In this document: positions 9,375 through 21,540 of the stretch, one piece after another
Numbering within the stretch: position 1 is the first letter of the stretch
How the letters are laid out: each line of letters opens with the position of its first letter
Assembly (NCBI GenBank): GCA_025359785.1
Contig: JANYET010000014.1
Location: forward strand, 172,636 to 236,635
Direction: 5' to 3'
From: Alphaproteobacteria bacterium
GTDB lineage: Bacteria > Pseudomonadota > Alphaproteobacteria > Caulobacterales > Caulobacteraceae
Length of the DNA stretch: 64,000 nt
Translations under genes and position numbers: made by a program
The notes under the pieces: model-generated
Seen by the model: the letters and a program-made list of their open reading frames with translations, nothing else
Databases searched by the model: none
What the model was told of the DNA's origin: nothing

Positions 9375-9951
9375 TGCCGCGCCTCCCTTCCAAAACGGCG
9401 CCGTCTTCCGGCGCCAGTCGCGTTCTGAGTTTCTCCAGACCACGTTTGACATGGGATTTGACCGTTCCAAGTGGCAGGTTCAAGGCCTCTGCCGCTTCAC
9501 TGTGAGAAAGCCCCGCGCCGAAACACATGGTCACGCATAGCCGCTCCACCGCACTCAGCACCTTCAGCGCCTCTTCCAGGTCGATGGCGGCGTCTGCGTC
9601 GGCGGGGCGGGTATCGGCCTCGTCCTCGACGGCCTCGGCCGTCAGGGCGCCCAGCTTGCGGTCCCGTTGCAGACGCCGCAGATAAAGCCTGGCCGCGATC
9701 TTCTTCACCCAGGCCGCGAACGTGCCCTCCCCACGGAATTCCGCAATCCGCTCGAAGGCGGTCAGGAAGGCGTCCTGGGCTACGTCATCGGCCTCGGCGG
9801 CCTGCGCGCCCATCCGGCGGAGTACGCCGCGGACGGCGGATCCATGGCGTCGCACCAGTTCCCCGAAGGCGCGTCGTTCCCCGATCGCCGCGAGCGCGCA
9901 AAGCTCGACGTCGTGCTGGCTGGCGAACTTGGAGTATCTTTCGCCCGGCAT
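9367..9951 (-). CDS. ECF-family RNA polymerase sigma factor (second unit)
   Basis: A 194-residue sigma-70-family factor. Region 2 includes DDVAQDAFLTAFERIAEF (about residues 55-72), and region 4 carries the helix-turn-helix with LPLGTVKSHVKRG (about 159-171). Region 3 is absent, as expected for ECF factors. It is followed in overlap by a small membrane protein and preceded by a DUF6249 protein. Its region 4 motif SHxEAAEALNxPLGTVKSHV is shared almost exactly with the ECF factor at 10762-11301, pointing to duplication. The target promoter is not known. Confidence 0.93.
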   Translation of the reverse strand: MPGERYSKFASQHDVELCALAAIGERRAFGELVRRHGSAVRGVLRRMGAQAAEADDVAQDAFLTAFERIAEFRGEGTFAAWVKKIAARLYLRRLQRDRKLGALTAEAVEDEADTRPADADAAIDLEEALKVLSAVERLCVTMCFGAGLSHSEAAEALNLPLGTVKSHVKRGLEKLRTRLAPEDGAVLEGRRGNG

Positions 9952-9978
9952 GGGCCATTTCCCCCGGCTGAGCCGTGA

Positions 9979-10359
9979 CTAGCTCTTGGGCCGGTTGACG
10001 AAGCTGAGCACGATGAAGGCCAGGCCGATGAACACCGGGAAGGCGGCGCAGGCGATCATTGGAATGGTGGCGTCTGGCTCTTCATAGCCCAGCGCGATCC
10101 CCATCGCGATGAAGCCCAGGCCGATGCCCAGCCAGATGATGCCGGTCCGCAGATCGCGGCTCGCCGACGGCGCCGGGCGGATAGTGATGTTGCGCGCGGC
10201 GTTTTCCATGACCTCGGTGGGCATGGGCTGGCCGCTTTCGATGGCGGCGCGCAGGGTTTCCTGCACCCGGATACGTTCCTGACTGCGCAGCCAGAACGGG
10301 ATGATGATAACGCCGACGATCGATCCAAAGACGATCGCAACGATCAAGACAGCTTCCAT
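9979..10359 (-). CDS. DUF6249-type membrane protein
   Basis: A 126-residue protein with an N-terminal transmembrane helix (about 3-24), a short soluble segment containing LRAAIESGQPMPTEVME, and two C-terminal helices (about 71-91 and 98-120). This layout matches the DUF6249 family as I recall it, which is often found beside ECF sigma factors. The ATG at 10359 is preceded by a good AGGAGA ribosome-binding site eight bases upstream. It sits 27 bases before the ECF gene at 9367-9951. Function is unknown; a sensory or envelope role in the ECF unit is a guess. Confidence 0.75.
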   Translation of the reverse strand: MEAVLIVAIVFGSIVGVIIIPFWLRSQERIRVQETLRAAIESGQPMPTEVMENAARNITIRPAPSASRDLRTGIIWLGIGLGFIAMGIALGYEEPDATIPMIACAAFPVFIGLAFIVLSFVNRPKS

Positions 10360-10466
10360 TTCGTCTCTCCTTACCTCGATGATAGCGGGCCGCTTTTAGC
10401 CCGTTTCTGATGAGGAAGAGGCTTAGGCGATGGCCGTCAGATGCAAATTGTAGCGTGAATTCTTGG

Positions 10467-10775
10467 TCATGTAGCCAGACCAAGCGCAGCCGTGGGCCGC
10501 GCGCCAAGGATGATCGCGGCGCAGGCCGCCACGACGATGGCTCCCAGCGCCGGCGCCAGCCAGTGTGAAACCGCTACCAGGACCGGCTGCAGGGTCGGCC
10601 AGATCAGCCAAAGTACGCCGGCCGCCACCACGCTCACCGCGCACAGCAGGGCGACCTCCTCGCGCAGGCGCTGACGCATCACCTGTTCCATCACGGCGTG
10701 CGAGAATGCCGGGTCCAGGGCCGGCGCGTCGTCCAGCGCGAACAGCGCCTTCAGGCGATCATCAGCTTGCGTCAT
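10467..10775 (-). CDS. Small membrane anti-sigma candidate (first unit)
   Basis: A 102-residue protein. A cytosolic N-terminus of about 38 residues (RLKALFALDDAPALDPAF) precedes two hydrophobic segments (about 40-61 and 72-96). Its ATG overlaps the upstream ECF sigma stop by 14 bases. The N-terminal pattern LF-DAP-L-D-F resembles the protein at 8997-9374. It has no zinc anti-sigma motif. It is assigned as the probable membrane-bound regulator of the adjacent ECF factor from context and the shared pattern. Confidence 0.6.
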   Translation of the reverse strand: MTQADDRLKALFALDDAPALDPAFSHAVMEQVMRQRLREEVALLCAVSVVAAGVLWLIWPTLQPVLVAVSHWLAPALGAIVVAACAAIILGARPTAALGLAT

Positions 10776-11301
10776 CGCTCACTCCCAACGCTTGGCAGAG
10801 CCGCGCGCGGCCCCGCGATACATGGCTTTTCACGGTGCCCAGCGGCATATTCAACGCCTCTGCGGCCTCAGGGTGGCTGAAATCGGCCGCCAGGCAAAGC
10901 GCCACGCAGGCCCGTTGTTCCGGCGGAAGATCCGCCATCGCCCTTTCCAGCGCGATCTTGTCTTCCGGCGCTGCGTCCACGGTGACATCGCGCTCGGCCT
11001 GGTAGACCGCGCCCCGCGCGCGCTCACGGCCCGCCGAGCGGATCGCGGTCAGATGTTTGTTGTAGCCGATGCCACAGAGCCAGGCTCGGACGCTGGCGCC
11101 GGTGGTCAGCCGCCCGATCCGCGACCACGCGGCCAAGAAGGTCTCCTGCGCCAGATCGTCGGCCATGGCCCAGTCGCCGCAGGATCTTCGCAGGAACGCA
11201 CGCAGCGCCTGCTGATGTCGCTCGACAAGCCGCGAGAAGGCTTCCGCCGATCCGCCCTGGGCGGCGGCGACCAGCGCTTCGTCGAGGCTCGCCGGCGACA
11301 T
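10762..11301 (-). CDS. ECF-family RNA polymerase sigma factor (first unit)
   Basis: A 179-residue ECF sigma factor. Region 2 is at about residues 20-90 with DDLAQETFLAAWSRIGRL; region 4 is at about 120-170 with MPLGTVKSHVSRGRARL. It is paired with an overlapping small membrane protein downstream and a DUF6249-like membrane protein upstream. It appears paralogous to the factor at 9367-9951. Both may respond to envelope stress through their membrane partners; this is inferred from architecture only. Confidence 0.93.
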   Translation of the reverse strand: MSPASLDEALVAAAQGGSAEAFSRLVERHQQALRAFLRRSCGDWAMADDLAQETFLAAWSRIGRLTTGASVRAWLCGIGYNKHLTAIRSAGRERARGAVYQAERDVTVDAAPEDKIALERAMADLPPEQRACVALCLAADFSHPEAAEALNMPLGTVKSHVSRGRARLCQALGVSDDAS

Positions 11302-11326
11302 CAGCCCAGGCCCCGGGCGGCAACTC

Positions 11327-11812
11327 TCATTTGTTTCGGAAACTGGAGGCCATCAGGGCAAAGACCAGGTTGCCGATGCAGACGATGGTCAGGATGACCG
11401 CCACCAGTCGGAACGGCCCGTAGGTGCCCGGCCAGTCGGACCATTCCGACGCCCACCAGAAGCCCGCGGCGATCGCACCGGTGACGAACACCGTGCGCCA
11501 CTGCCAGTAGGGGCCGTAGCGGTAGTAGTTGCGGTAGGCGCGGCGCATATAGCGCGGCGCGCCCCAATAGCCGCCGTAGTAGCCCGGCGGTGGCATGCCG
11601 CCCGGCGGATAGCCCCCCGGCGCCTCGCCCGGCATTTCGCCGAGGCCACGCACCAGTTCCGGCGGCGGCTCTTTGCCCTTTTCGGCATAGGATCTCAGCA
11701 GGTCGAGGTGATCGCGGCTGCGTTTGTAGGCCAGCCAGCGATCCCAGGCCCCGAACACAAAGGCGCCGATCGGAAACAGCAGCCACCAGTAGTCACGCCA
11801 GAACTCATCCAT
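11327..11812 (-). CDS. DUF6249-like membrane protein with Gly/Pro/Tyr-rich linker
   Basis: A 161-residue protein: an N-terminal hydrophobic segment (about 6-25), a short helix ending EKGKEPPPELVRGLGEMPGE, a Gly/Pro/Tyr-rich linker (about 65-105), and two C-terminal transmembrane helices. The layout resembles the DUF6249 protein at 9979-10359, except that the linker is inserted. I chose ATG 11812 because the protein then begins MDEFWRDYWW with the membrane segment close behind. The longer reading lacks homology signs. It lies 25 bases upstream of the ECF gene on the same strand. Confidence 0.65.
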   Translation of the reverse strand: MDEFWRDYWWLLFPIGAFVFGAWDRWLAYKRSRDHLDLLRSYAEKGKEPPPELVRGLGEMPGEAPGGYPPGGMPPPGYYGGYWGAPRYMRRAYRNYYRYGPYWQWRTVFVTGAIAAGFWWASEWSDWPGTYGPFRLVAVILTIVCIGNLVFALMASSFRNK

Positions 11813-11980
11813 GAGCCTATGCTCCCTGAACCTGCGGCGGCCGGAAAGTCCCGCACCACCTTTGCCTCTAGTCGCCGCAGACCCGCCGAGCGGATGCAAG
11901 GCGCGGCGATTGAGCGTCGGGAGCCTATGCTGAGCAGGCCCTGCTCGCCACGCCGCCGCCGCCCCGGCCGCGCGCGGCGA

Positions 11981-12346
11981 TCACCGGGCCTCGAACAGCT
12001 CCACGATGTTTCCCGCGGGGTCCTCGCAAAGAATCTGGCGGCCGCCGGGGCCCTCGACCATCGCACTGCGGAAGCTTACGCCTTCGCCGCGCAACCGCTC
12101 GACCAACGCCGGCAGGTCGTCGACGCTCAACACGAACCGGCCCCAACCACCGGCTACTGGCTGCGCGCCGTCCGCCATCGGCCTGGACGCCGAGGCCATC
12201 GGGCCGGCCAGCCACAGCCTCAGGTCGTCGCGCTGCAATATCGCCATCGCCGGCCCGAACTGCTGCTCGAGACTGAACCCCAGCCTCTCAGTGTAGAACG
12301 CCACAGCCTTATCGACGTCATCGACGATGTAGCGAACCTGAGCCAT
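11981..12346 (-). CDS. VOC family protein (glyoxalase/bleomycin-resistance fold)
   Basis: A 121-residue protein with the paired beta-alpha-beta-beta-beta pattern of the vicinal-oxygen-chelate superfamily. It begins MAQVRYIVDDVDKAVAFYTERLGF, a standard VOC first module, and ends with the typical DPAGNIVELFE strand. Members include glyoxalases, dioxygenases and antibiotic-binding proteins, and the substrate cannot be told from sequence alone. It is followed by 13.4-12.3 kb neighbours on the same strand but without overlap. Confidence 0.85.
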   Translation of the reverse strand: MAQVRYIVDDVDKAVAFYTERLGFSLEQQFGPAMAILQRDDLRLWLAGPMASASRPMADGAQPVAGGWGRFVLSVDDLPALVERLRGEGVSFRSAMVEGPGGRQILCEDPAGNIVELFEAR

Positions 12347-12348
12347 GG

Positions 12349-12720
12349 CTAGCTGAACCTCGCGGCGTAGATCTCCGGCTTGAACCCCACCACGAGGCGG
12401 CCCGGCGTTTCAAGCACCGGCCGCTTGATCATCGCCGGTTGCGCAAGCATCAGGGTGATCGCCTTGGCTTCGGTCATATCGGCCTTGTCAGCGTCCGGCA
12501 GCGCCCGGAAGGTCGTACCGGCGCGGTTCAACAGCACCTCCCAGCCGACCTGCGCGGCCCAGCGCTGCAGGCTCGCCCGATCGATACCCTGCTTCTTGTA
12601 GTCGTGGAATTCGTAGGCGACGCCAGCCTGGTCGAGCCACGTCCAGGCCTTCTTCATGGTATCGCAGTTGCGGATCCCGTGCAGCGTCACAGCCTTGGTG
12701 GTCACAGCCTTGGTCGTCAC
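12349..12720 (-). CDS. ArsC/Spx-family reductase-like protein (YffB type)
   Basis: A thioredoxin-fold protein of the ArsC/Spx/YffB family, about 110-123 residues depending on start. The family motif GIRNCDTMKKA, with its redox Cys, aligns with the N-terminus of E. coli YffB; PAMIKRPVLETPGRLVVGF is the conserved C-terminal strand. All plausible starts are GTG (12720, 12705 or a longer one at 12792). I chose 12720; the homology itself begins near 12690. A 15-base tandem duplication in the start region makes the N-terminus uncertain. Physiological role is unknown in this family. Confidence 0.8.
   Translation of the reverse strand: MTTKAVTTKAVTLHGIRNCDTMKKAWTWLDQAGVAYEFHDYKKQGIDRASLQRWAAQVGWEVLLNRAGTTFRALPDADKADMTEAKAITLMLAQPAMIKRPVLETPGRLVVGFKPEIYAARFS
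12686..12715. repeat. 15-base tandem duplication at the ArsC-like start
   Basis: Two consecutive copies of gtcacagccttggt(g/c) encode a repeated VTTKA in the N-terminus of the ArsC-like gene. Each copy supplies a GTG codon, so the repeat duplicates a possible start site. Confidence 0.8.
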
Positions 12721-12838
12721 GGCGTTGCGGCTCCGAAAATCCGCCGGCAGACTCAAAGCCGGCGTCGGACGATAGCGCCGGACCGTCAGCACGCCGAGGG
12801 TGATAAAAGCCGCCGCTAAATCGGCCTGCGCGCCGCGT

Positions 12839-13402
12839 TCAACCGATCAGGGGAAACCTGTCGAGCACATCGTGACGACCCTCCCCGTAGTGGCTGTCCA
12901 GTAGCACGAACTCGCGAACCCACCACCGGACGGGCGCGATGAACGCAATGGCTCTGCGCCGCTCGGATCGCCACAGGGTGAGATGGGGATCGATCGCCGG
13001 CTTGCGCCGCCGCCACGGCGCAGCGGGCGCGACCGCGTCGTGCAGTCGGTCGTGCAGGTCGCGCACGCCGCCAACCCTCTCGTCAGCCCAGGCCACGGTC
13101 GGCAGCGGGCCGCGGCCACGGCCCCAGGTCGCCACGCGGTCGAGCGCGACCAGAAACGGCGGCAGTCGGACCCGGCAAGCCGCCTGCACGGCCTCGGCGA
13201 CCTGTTGACGGGGAAGGCTCCGGTGCAAGCCGAGCGAATAGAGCGAGATGTGCAGCCGGCTCGGGGCCATCGCGTGGCCGTCGGCGCACCCCAGGGCGCA
13301 CAGCGTACGGGCGGCGTCGGCGTCCGGCTGGATCGCGAAGTAGATGTTGTGCAGGGCTCCGCCGAGCTTCGGCGCTTCCGGCTCATCGAACAGCAGGCTC
13401 AT
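12839..13402 (-). CDS. 2'-5' RNA ligase family protein
   Basis: A 187-residue 2H phosphoesterase of the 2'-5' RNA ligase/ThpR family. The two catalytic HxS/T motifs are visible as LHISL (about residue 50) and PHLTL (about 141). Such proteins act on 2',3'-cyclic or 2'-phosphate RNA ends. Starts at 13402 (MSLLF) and 13423 (MLGTDF) are both possible; homologs usually begin near MSLLF. A LexA-type GTTC-N7-GTTC box on this strand lies about 50 bases upstream of 13402, suggesting DNA-damage control. Confidence 0.85.
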   Translation of the reverse strand: MSLLFDEPEAPKLGGALHNIYFAIQPDADAARTLCALGCADGHAMAPSRLHISLYSLGLHRSLPRQQVAEAVQAACRVRLPPFLVALDRVATWGRGRGPLPTVAWADERVGGVRDLHDRLHDAVAPAAPWRRRKPAIDPHLTLWRSERRRAIAFIAPVRWWVREFVLLDSHYGEGRHDVLDRFPLIG

Positions 13403-13452
13403 CGGAAAGTCCGTTCCTAACATCGCTCGCCCGGAGAGTTATCGCGATATTG

Positions 13453-13467
13453 GAACATTTCAAGAAC
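13453..13467 (-). promoter_or_regulatory. Candidate LexA (SOS) box
   Basis: On the minus strand this reads GTTC-TTGAAAT-GTTC, matching the direct-repeat GTTC-N7-GTTC operator described for alphaproteobacterial LexA. An extra GTTC on the plus strand at 13472-13475 makes the right side palindromic as well (GAACATTTGTTC). It sits between the 2'-5' RNA ligase (-) and the secreted protein (+), closer to the former. Confidence 0.55.
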
Positions 13468-13589
13468 ATTTGTTCGGAAAGATCCGGCGGACGGCGGCGT
13501 CGACGGGCTTGACGGCGCCCTGCGGGCAGCCTCCCCTACCCAACGGCAAGTCGCCTTCAGAGCGGCGGCCTCGGGAGCTTGAGATCGCC

Positions 13590-14660
13590 ATGAACAGCCG
13601 GCTTTTGGCCTTTGCCCTGGCGTCGGGCCTGACCCTTGCCGCCGCCGCGCCCGCGGTTGCGCAGACAGATCCGGCTGCGGTCGCCAAGGGGTACAAGGCG
13701 CCGCGCAACGCCTTCGGCCAGCCGGACGTCTCCGGCGTCTGGAGCAACGCGACGATCACGCGGTTGGAGCGAGACCCGAAATACGGCGAACGGCTGCAAC
13801 TGACCCCCGACGAGGCTGTAGTCATTGAGGGCGCCAGCGACAGCCGCAACGCCCGGCTGCGCGCCAAGACCGACACCTCGATCAAGGACCCGGACAAGCT
13901 GCCGGAGTGCCAGTCGGGCGCACAGGGCGCGGCCTGCGGCTACAACGCTTTCTGGACCGATCCGGGCACGCGCCTGGTCCGGATCGGCGGCGTAGCCCGA
14001 ACCTCGATCCTGACGTCCCCCGCCAACGGCCGCCTGCCCGCCCCAGGCGGCGGAGCGGCAGGCCGCGCCCGGGCGCAGCTGGGCGGCAATTTCGACGGGC
14101 CGGAGCGCCGCGCCCTGGGCGAGCGCTGCATCGTGGGTTTCGGTGGCACGTCGGGGCCGCCCATGCTGCCGGTGCTCTACAACAACCACTACCAGATCCA
14201 GCAGACCCGCGACGCCGTGGTCATTGTAGTCGAGATGGTCCACGACGCCCGCATCGTGCGCCTCGCCGATCCGAAGCATCCGCCCGCCAACATGCGGCTC
14301 TGGATGGGTGACTCTGTCGGCCATTGGGAGGGCGATACCCTGGTGGTCGAGACCACCAACCTGCGCCGCGAAGAGGGCCTGCGCGGGGCCACCGAAAATA
14401 TGAGGACCATCGAGCGCTTCACGCGCGTCTCACCGCAACAGATTCTCTATCAGTTTGAGGTGATCGATCCGCAGGCCTTCTCCGCGCCGGTGAAGGGCGA
14501 GGAGGCGCTGAACTTCACCAAGGACAAAATCTACGAATATGCCTGCCACGAGGGCAACTACGCCATGACCGGCATCCTGGCCGGCGCCCGCCAGGCTGAA
14601 AAGGACGGCAAGCCCGTCGAAGGCAATCGCGGTCAGGTGCGGGAGGAAGGCGGGACTTGA
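13590..14660 (+). CDS. Secreted protein of unknown function
   Basis: A 356-residue protein with a clear signal peptide (cleavage near residue 24, AVA-Q). The mature part begins YKAPRNAFGQPDVSGVWSNATIT, a pattern I recall from exported hypothetical proteins of Caulobacteraceae, Sphingomonadaceae and Acidobacteria. A VWSN-like start, a WMGDSVGHWEGDTLVVETTN segment and a C-terminal YEYACHEGNYAMTGILAGAR segment look conserved-type but give no enzyme family. The ATG at 13590 is chosen because the signal peptide begins there. The upstream in-frame reading crosses the putative LexA site and is rejected. Confidence 0.8.
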   Translation: MNSRLLAFALASGLTLAAAAPAVAQTDPAAVAKGYKAPRNAFGQPDVSGVWSNATITRLERDPKYGERLQLTPDEAVVIEGASDSRNARLRAKTDTSIKDPDKLPECQSGAQGAACGYNAFWTDPGTRLVRIGGVARTSILTSPANGRLPAPGGGAAGRARAQLGGNFDGPERRALGERCIVGFGGTSGPPMLPVLYNNHYQIQQTRDAVVIVVEMVHDARIVRLADPKHPPANMRLWMGDSVGHWEGDTLVVETTNLRREEGLRGATENMRTIERFTRVSPQQILYQFEVIDPQAFSAPVKGEEALNFTKDKIYEYACHEGNYAMTGILAGARQAEKDGKPVEGNRGQVREEGGT

Positions 14661-14685
14661 GCGCCCGCCGTCTCATCGGACGCGA

Positions 14686-15333
14686 TCAGGTCTTCTTCTT
14701 GGGCTTGCCCTTGGCTTTCACCTGACCCGGCCAGCCGGACTCGATCGGCATCTTCGGATTGGCGGTGATCTTCAGGTCGGCGCAGTGGTGATAGGTGAAC
14801 CGGCCGTCGGTGTTGATCCCGTGGTTTTCCATGAACTGGATCACCTGCAGCGAGCAGTGGTCGCAGTTGATGTTGGGAATCTTGACGTCGGTCTCGAACT
14901 CCTCGGCGGGTTTGCGCTCGTGATGTTCCCACAGCCCGTCGACCAGCACTGGCGCCTTGGGGTTCGGATCGATCTTGCCGGAGACCGAGATCGGCTTGCC
15001 GTTCGGCCCGTCCTTGGTGACGTCCTCGGGGTCGGCCGGCAGTTCGGCGCGGTCCAGCACCGACAGCGCGATCCGGAAGTGGCCCGGATGATAGATGGTC
15101 TCCTTGACGTGGACATGCAGCAGCGCGCCGCCCGCCACCTCGGTCACGACGCCGGTCGGCGTGCCGGCATTGGCCGTCGTGCCGCCGCAGGGGCCAAGCT
15201 TCTGAGGATCGCCCAGCTGGTTTTCCTCCAGCGCCGACTTCGGTTGCATCAAGATAAAGTGAGCCGAGCCCGCCACCGGGGCGGCCAGCATCACGGCGCC
15301 CGCGGCGAGCGCGGCGTAAAGACGAAGCTTCAT
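14686..15333 (-). CDS. Secreted LPMO-like protein (SCE4755-type)
   Basis: A 215-residue exported protein. The signal peptide (residues 1-24, ending AGSA) places His25 at the mature N-terminus, as required for the copper histidine brace of lytic polysaccharide monooxygenases. Further His residues occur in LLHVHVKETIYHPGHF and in the Cys/His-rich segment NINCDHCSLQVIQFM and YHHCADL. It resembles the SCE4755 family of polysaccharide-monooxygenase-like proteins as I recall it. The C-terminus is a Lys-rich tail. Activity is not established for this family. ATG 15333 is chosen because it opens the signal peptide. Confidence 0.75.
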   Translation of the reverse strand: MKLRLYAALAAGAVMLAAPVAGSAHFILMQPKSALEENQLGDPQKLGPCGGTTANAGTPTGVVTEVAGGALLHVHVKETIYHPGHFRIALSVLDRAELPADPEDVTKDGPNGKPISVSGKIDPNPKAPVLVDGLWEHHERKPAEEFETDVKIPNINCDHCSLQVIQFMENHGINTDGRFTYHHCADLKITANPKMPIESGWPGQVKAKGKPKKKT

Positions 15334-15439
15334 GGTCAACACCCAACCTCGTTGATCGGCCCGCGGGTCCGCGAGACTTTCGCTGCTGATAACACCGCTC
15401 TCCGGCCAATGCTTGTCGGATCGGCTTGAAATCGGCGGG

Positions 15440-16999
<1,560 letters not shown>

Positions 17000-17008
17000 G
17001 GGGCTCCG

Positions 17009-18286
17009 TTAGCGGGGTTTTTCCAGAACCGCGACGAAAAAGCCGTCCGTTCCGGAGGTGCGCGGCGTGAGGCGCAAAAAACCGTCGGGGGTGAGGTATT
17101 CGGTGAGCTTGGGGTCAGCGGTGGCGGGCGCCGCGATGAACCCGGGGGTGCGCGCCAGGAAGGCCGCCACGCGGTCCTCGTCCTCCTCCGGCAGCACCGA
17201 ACAGGTGACGTAGACCATCCGGCCGCCGGGCTTCACGAAGGGCGCGCCGCTATCGAGCACCGCGTCCTGATCGGCCATGCGCTTGTCCAGCGTATCCGGC
17301 GTCAGCCGCCACTTGGTGTCGGGGTGGCGGCGCCAGGAGCCCGTGCCGGAACAGGGTGCGTCGATGAAGACGACGTCCATCTTGCCTTCGAGGCCCTTCA
17401 GCGGCTCGGGATTCACCGGTGAACGGATCTGCAGGTTGCGGACGCCGGCGCGGTCGGCGCGGCGGATGGTGTCGGCCAGGCGCCGCGCCTCGCTGTCATA
17501 GGCGTAGATCTGGCCCGAATTGCCCATGGCGCTGGCCAGGGCGAGCGTCTTGCCGCCGCCGCCTGCGCAGAGGTCCAGTACCTGCTTGCCCTTGACGTCG
17601 CCCGCCGCCGTGGCGGCGATCTGCGAGCCCAGGTCCTGCACCTCGAACCAGCCCTTGGAGAACTGCGGGATGGTCTCGACGGCTCCGCTGCGGGTCATGG
17701 GATCCAGCGCCGGCATGCGCAGCGCCGTCGGCAGAAGGTCCACGGTCTCGGCCGATAGCGAGGTCAGAGCCTTCAGGGTCCGTTCCGGATCGGATTTCAG
17801 CAGATTGACCCGCAGGTCCACCGGCGCCCGCTCGGATAGCGCCGCACCCTCCTCGGCCCTCGCCGCGCCGAACACTCGCGCCATGGTGGCGTCCAGCCAA
17901 TCGGGATAATCGCCGCGGACGGGGTCAGGCGCCTCGGCCAGATCGCGCGGCTTGGCCAGCGCGGCCTGCTCAAACTGCGTCAGAGCGCCGGGCCCGTGCG
18001 GCGCCTCGCCGGCCGCCTCGGCCACCCGCTCCAACGGCCAGTCCCAGACGAATTTCAACGCGCCCAGCGCCGCGGCGCGCAGGCTGTCGTCGCCCATCTT
18101 CCAGCCCAGCGACCGACGCCTGCGAAGTACGTCGAGCACCAGGCCAGAGACGAAAGCGCGGTCCTTCGACCCTGCGTAACGGGCCGCCTCGCCCCAGTTC
18201 TTCAACGCCATCCGGACAGGCCGGTGGCGCTCGTCGATCTGGGTCAGGACATCAATTGCCGCCGCGAGGCGTCCGGCGTCACGCAA
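17009..18286 (-). CDS. RsmB/NOP-type RNA cytosine methyltransferase
   Basis: A 425-residue SAM-dependent m5C methyltransferase of the RsmB/Fmu class. An N-terminal NusB-like helical region (about 1-130) is followed by the Rossmann domain, with motif I VLDLCAGGGGKTLALA, motif IV DAPCSGTGSWRR and the second catalytic Cys in YVTCSVLPEED. It probably modifies 16S rRNA, though the NOP2/Sun family also targets tRNA. The start is a TTG at 18286 with GAGG just upstream, six bases after the MAPEG gene. Confidence 0.93.
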   Translation of the reverse strand: MRDAGRLAAAIDVLTQIDERHRPVRMALKNWGEAARYAGSKDRAFVSGLVLDVLRRRRSLGWKMGDDSLRAAALGALKFVWDWPLERVAEAAGEAPHGPGALTQFEQAALAKPRDLAEAPDPVRGDYPDWLDATMARVFGAARAEEGAALSERAPVDLRVNLLKSDPERTLKALTSLSAETVDLLPTALRMPALDPMTRSGAVETIPQFSKGWFEVQDLGSQIAATAAGDVKGKQVLDLCAGGGGKTLALASAMGNSGQIYAYDSEARRLADTIRRADRAGVRNLQIRSPVNPEPLKGLEGKMDVVFIDAPCSGTGSWRRHPDTKWRLTPDTLDKRMADQDAVLDSGAPFVKPGGRMVYVTCSVLPEEDEDRVAAFLARTPGFIAAPATADPKLTEYLTPDGFLRLTPRTSGTDGFFVAVLEKPR

Positions 18287-18292
18287 GGGACC

Positions 18293-18697
18293 TCACTGAA
18301 AGAAAGCCACGATCACCATGACGATGCCGACCATGGCGGCGGTCCACACCAGGGTGCGCACGACCGGCAAGCCGGCCGCATAGATCGGCACGAAGAGCAG
18401 CCGCCCCACCACATAGAGGATCGCGCCCCAATAGGTCAGCGGGCCGAACTTGCCGGCGACGTCGCAGGCCAGCAGGGCTGCGGCAAATAGCGGGAAGGTC
18501 TCAAGGAAGTTGGTCAGGGCGCGGTTCAGCCGGCCCGCCACCACGCCGACCGGCTTGGGGTCGTCGCGCGGCCCCAGCAGCCACGCCGTGTTGCGCTCGC
18601 CGCCGCCGCCCGCAGCCGCCGCCCAACCGATCTGGATCAGGCCGATGATCACGGCCGCCATCAACAGCTTCAACTCAACAGGAACCATTGCACCCAT
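18293..18697 (-). CDS. MAPEG family membrane protein
   Basis: A 134-residue, four-helix membrane protein of the MAPEG superfamily. The LNRALTNFLETFPLFAAALL segment carries the typical R-x-x-x-N-x-x-E pattern. Bacterial members are often of unknown activity, some being glutathione S-transferase-like. ATG 18697 is preceded by GGGAGG at five bases; the internal ATG at 18688 is an alternative. It probably heads a transcript with the RsmB-like gene and guaA. Confidence 0.88.
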   Translation of the reverse strand: MGAMVPVELKLLMAAVIIGLIQIGWAAAAGGGGERNTAWLLGPRDDPKPVGVVAGRLNRALTNFLETFPLFAAALLACDVAGKFGPLTYWGAILYVVGRLLFVPIYAAGLPVVRTLVWTAAMVGIVMVIVAFFQ

Positions 18698-18767
18698 AGT
18701 CGCCTCCCCCGTTTCGCCGCCGGCTCGGGGATCGGCCGGCTGGCGTTCGAGACCTTAGCCTGACGCC

Positions 18768-21487
<2,720 letters not shown>

Positions 21488-21540
21488 AGCCGTGCATGCG
21501 CCCGTTGCCGTTGCGCGTAAATCGACATATTGGATGCGAG

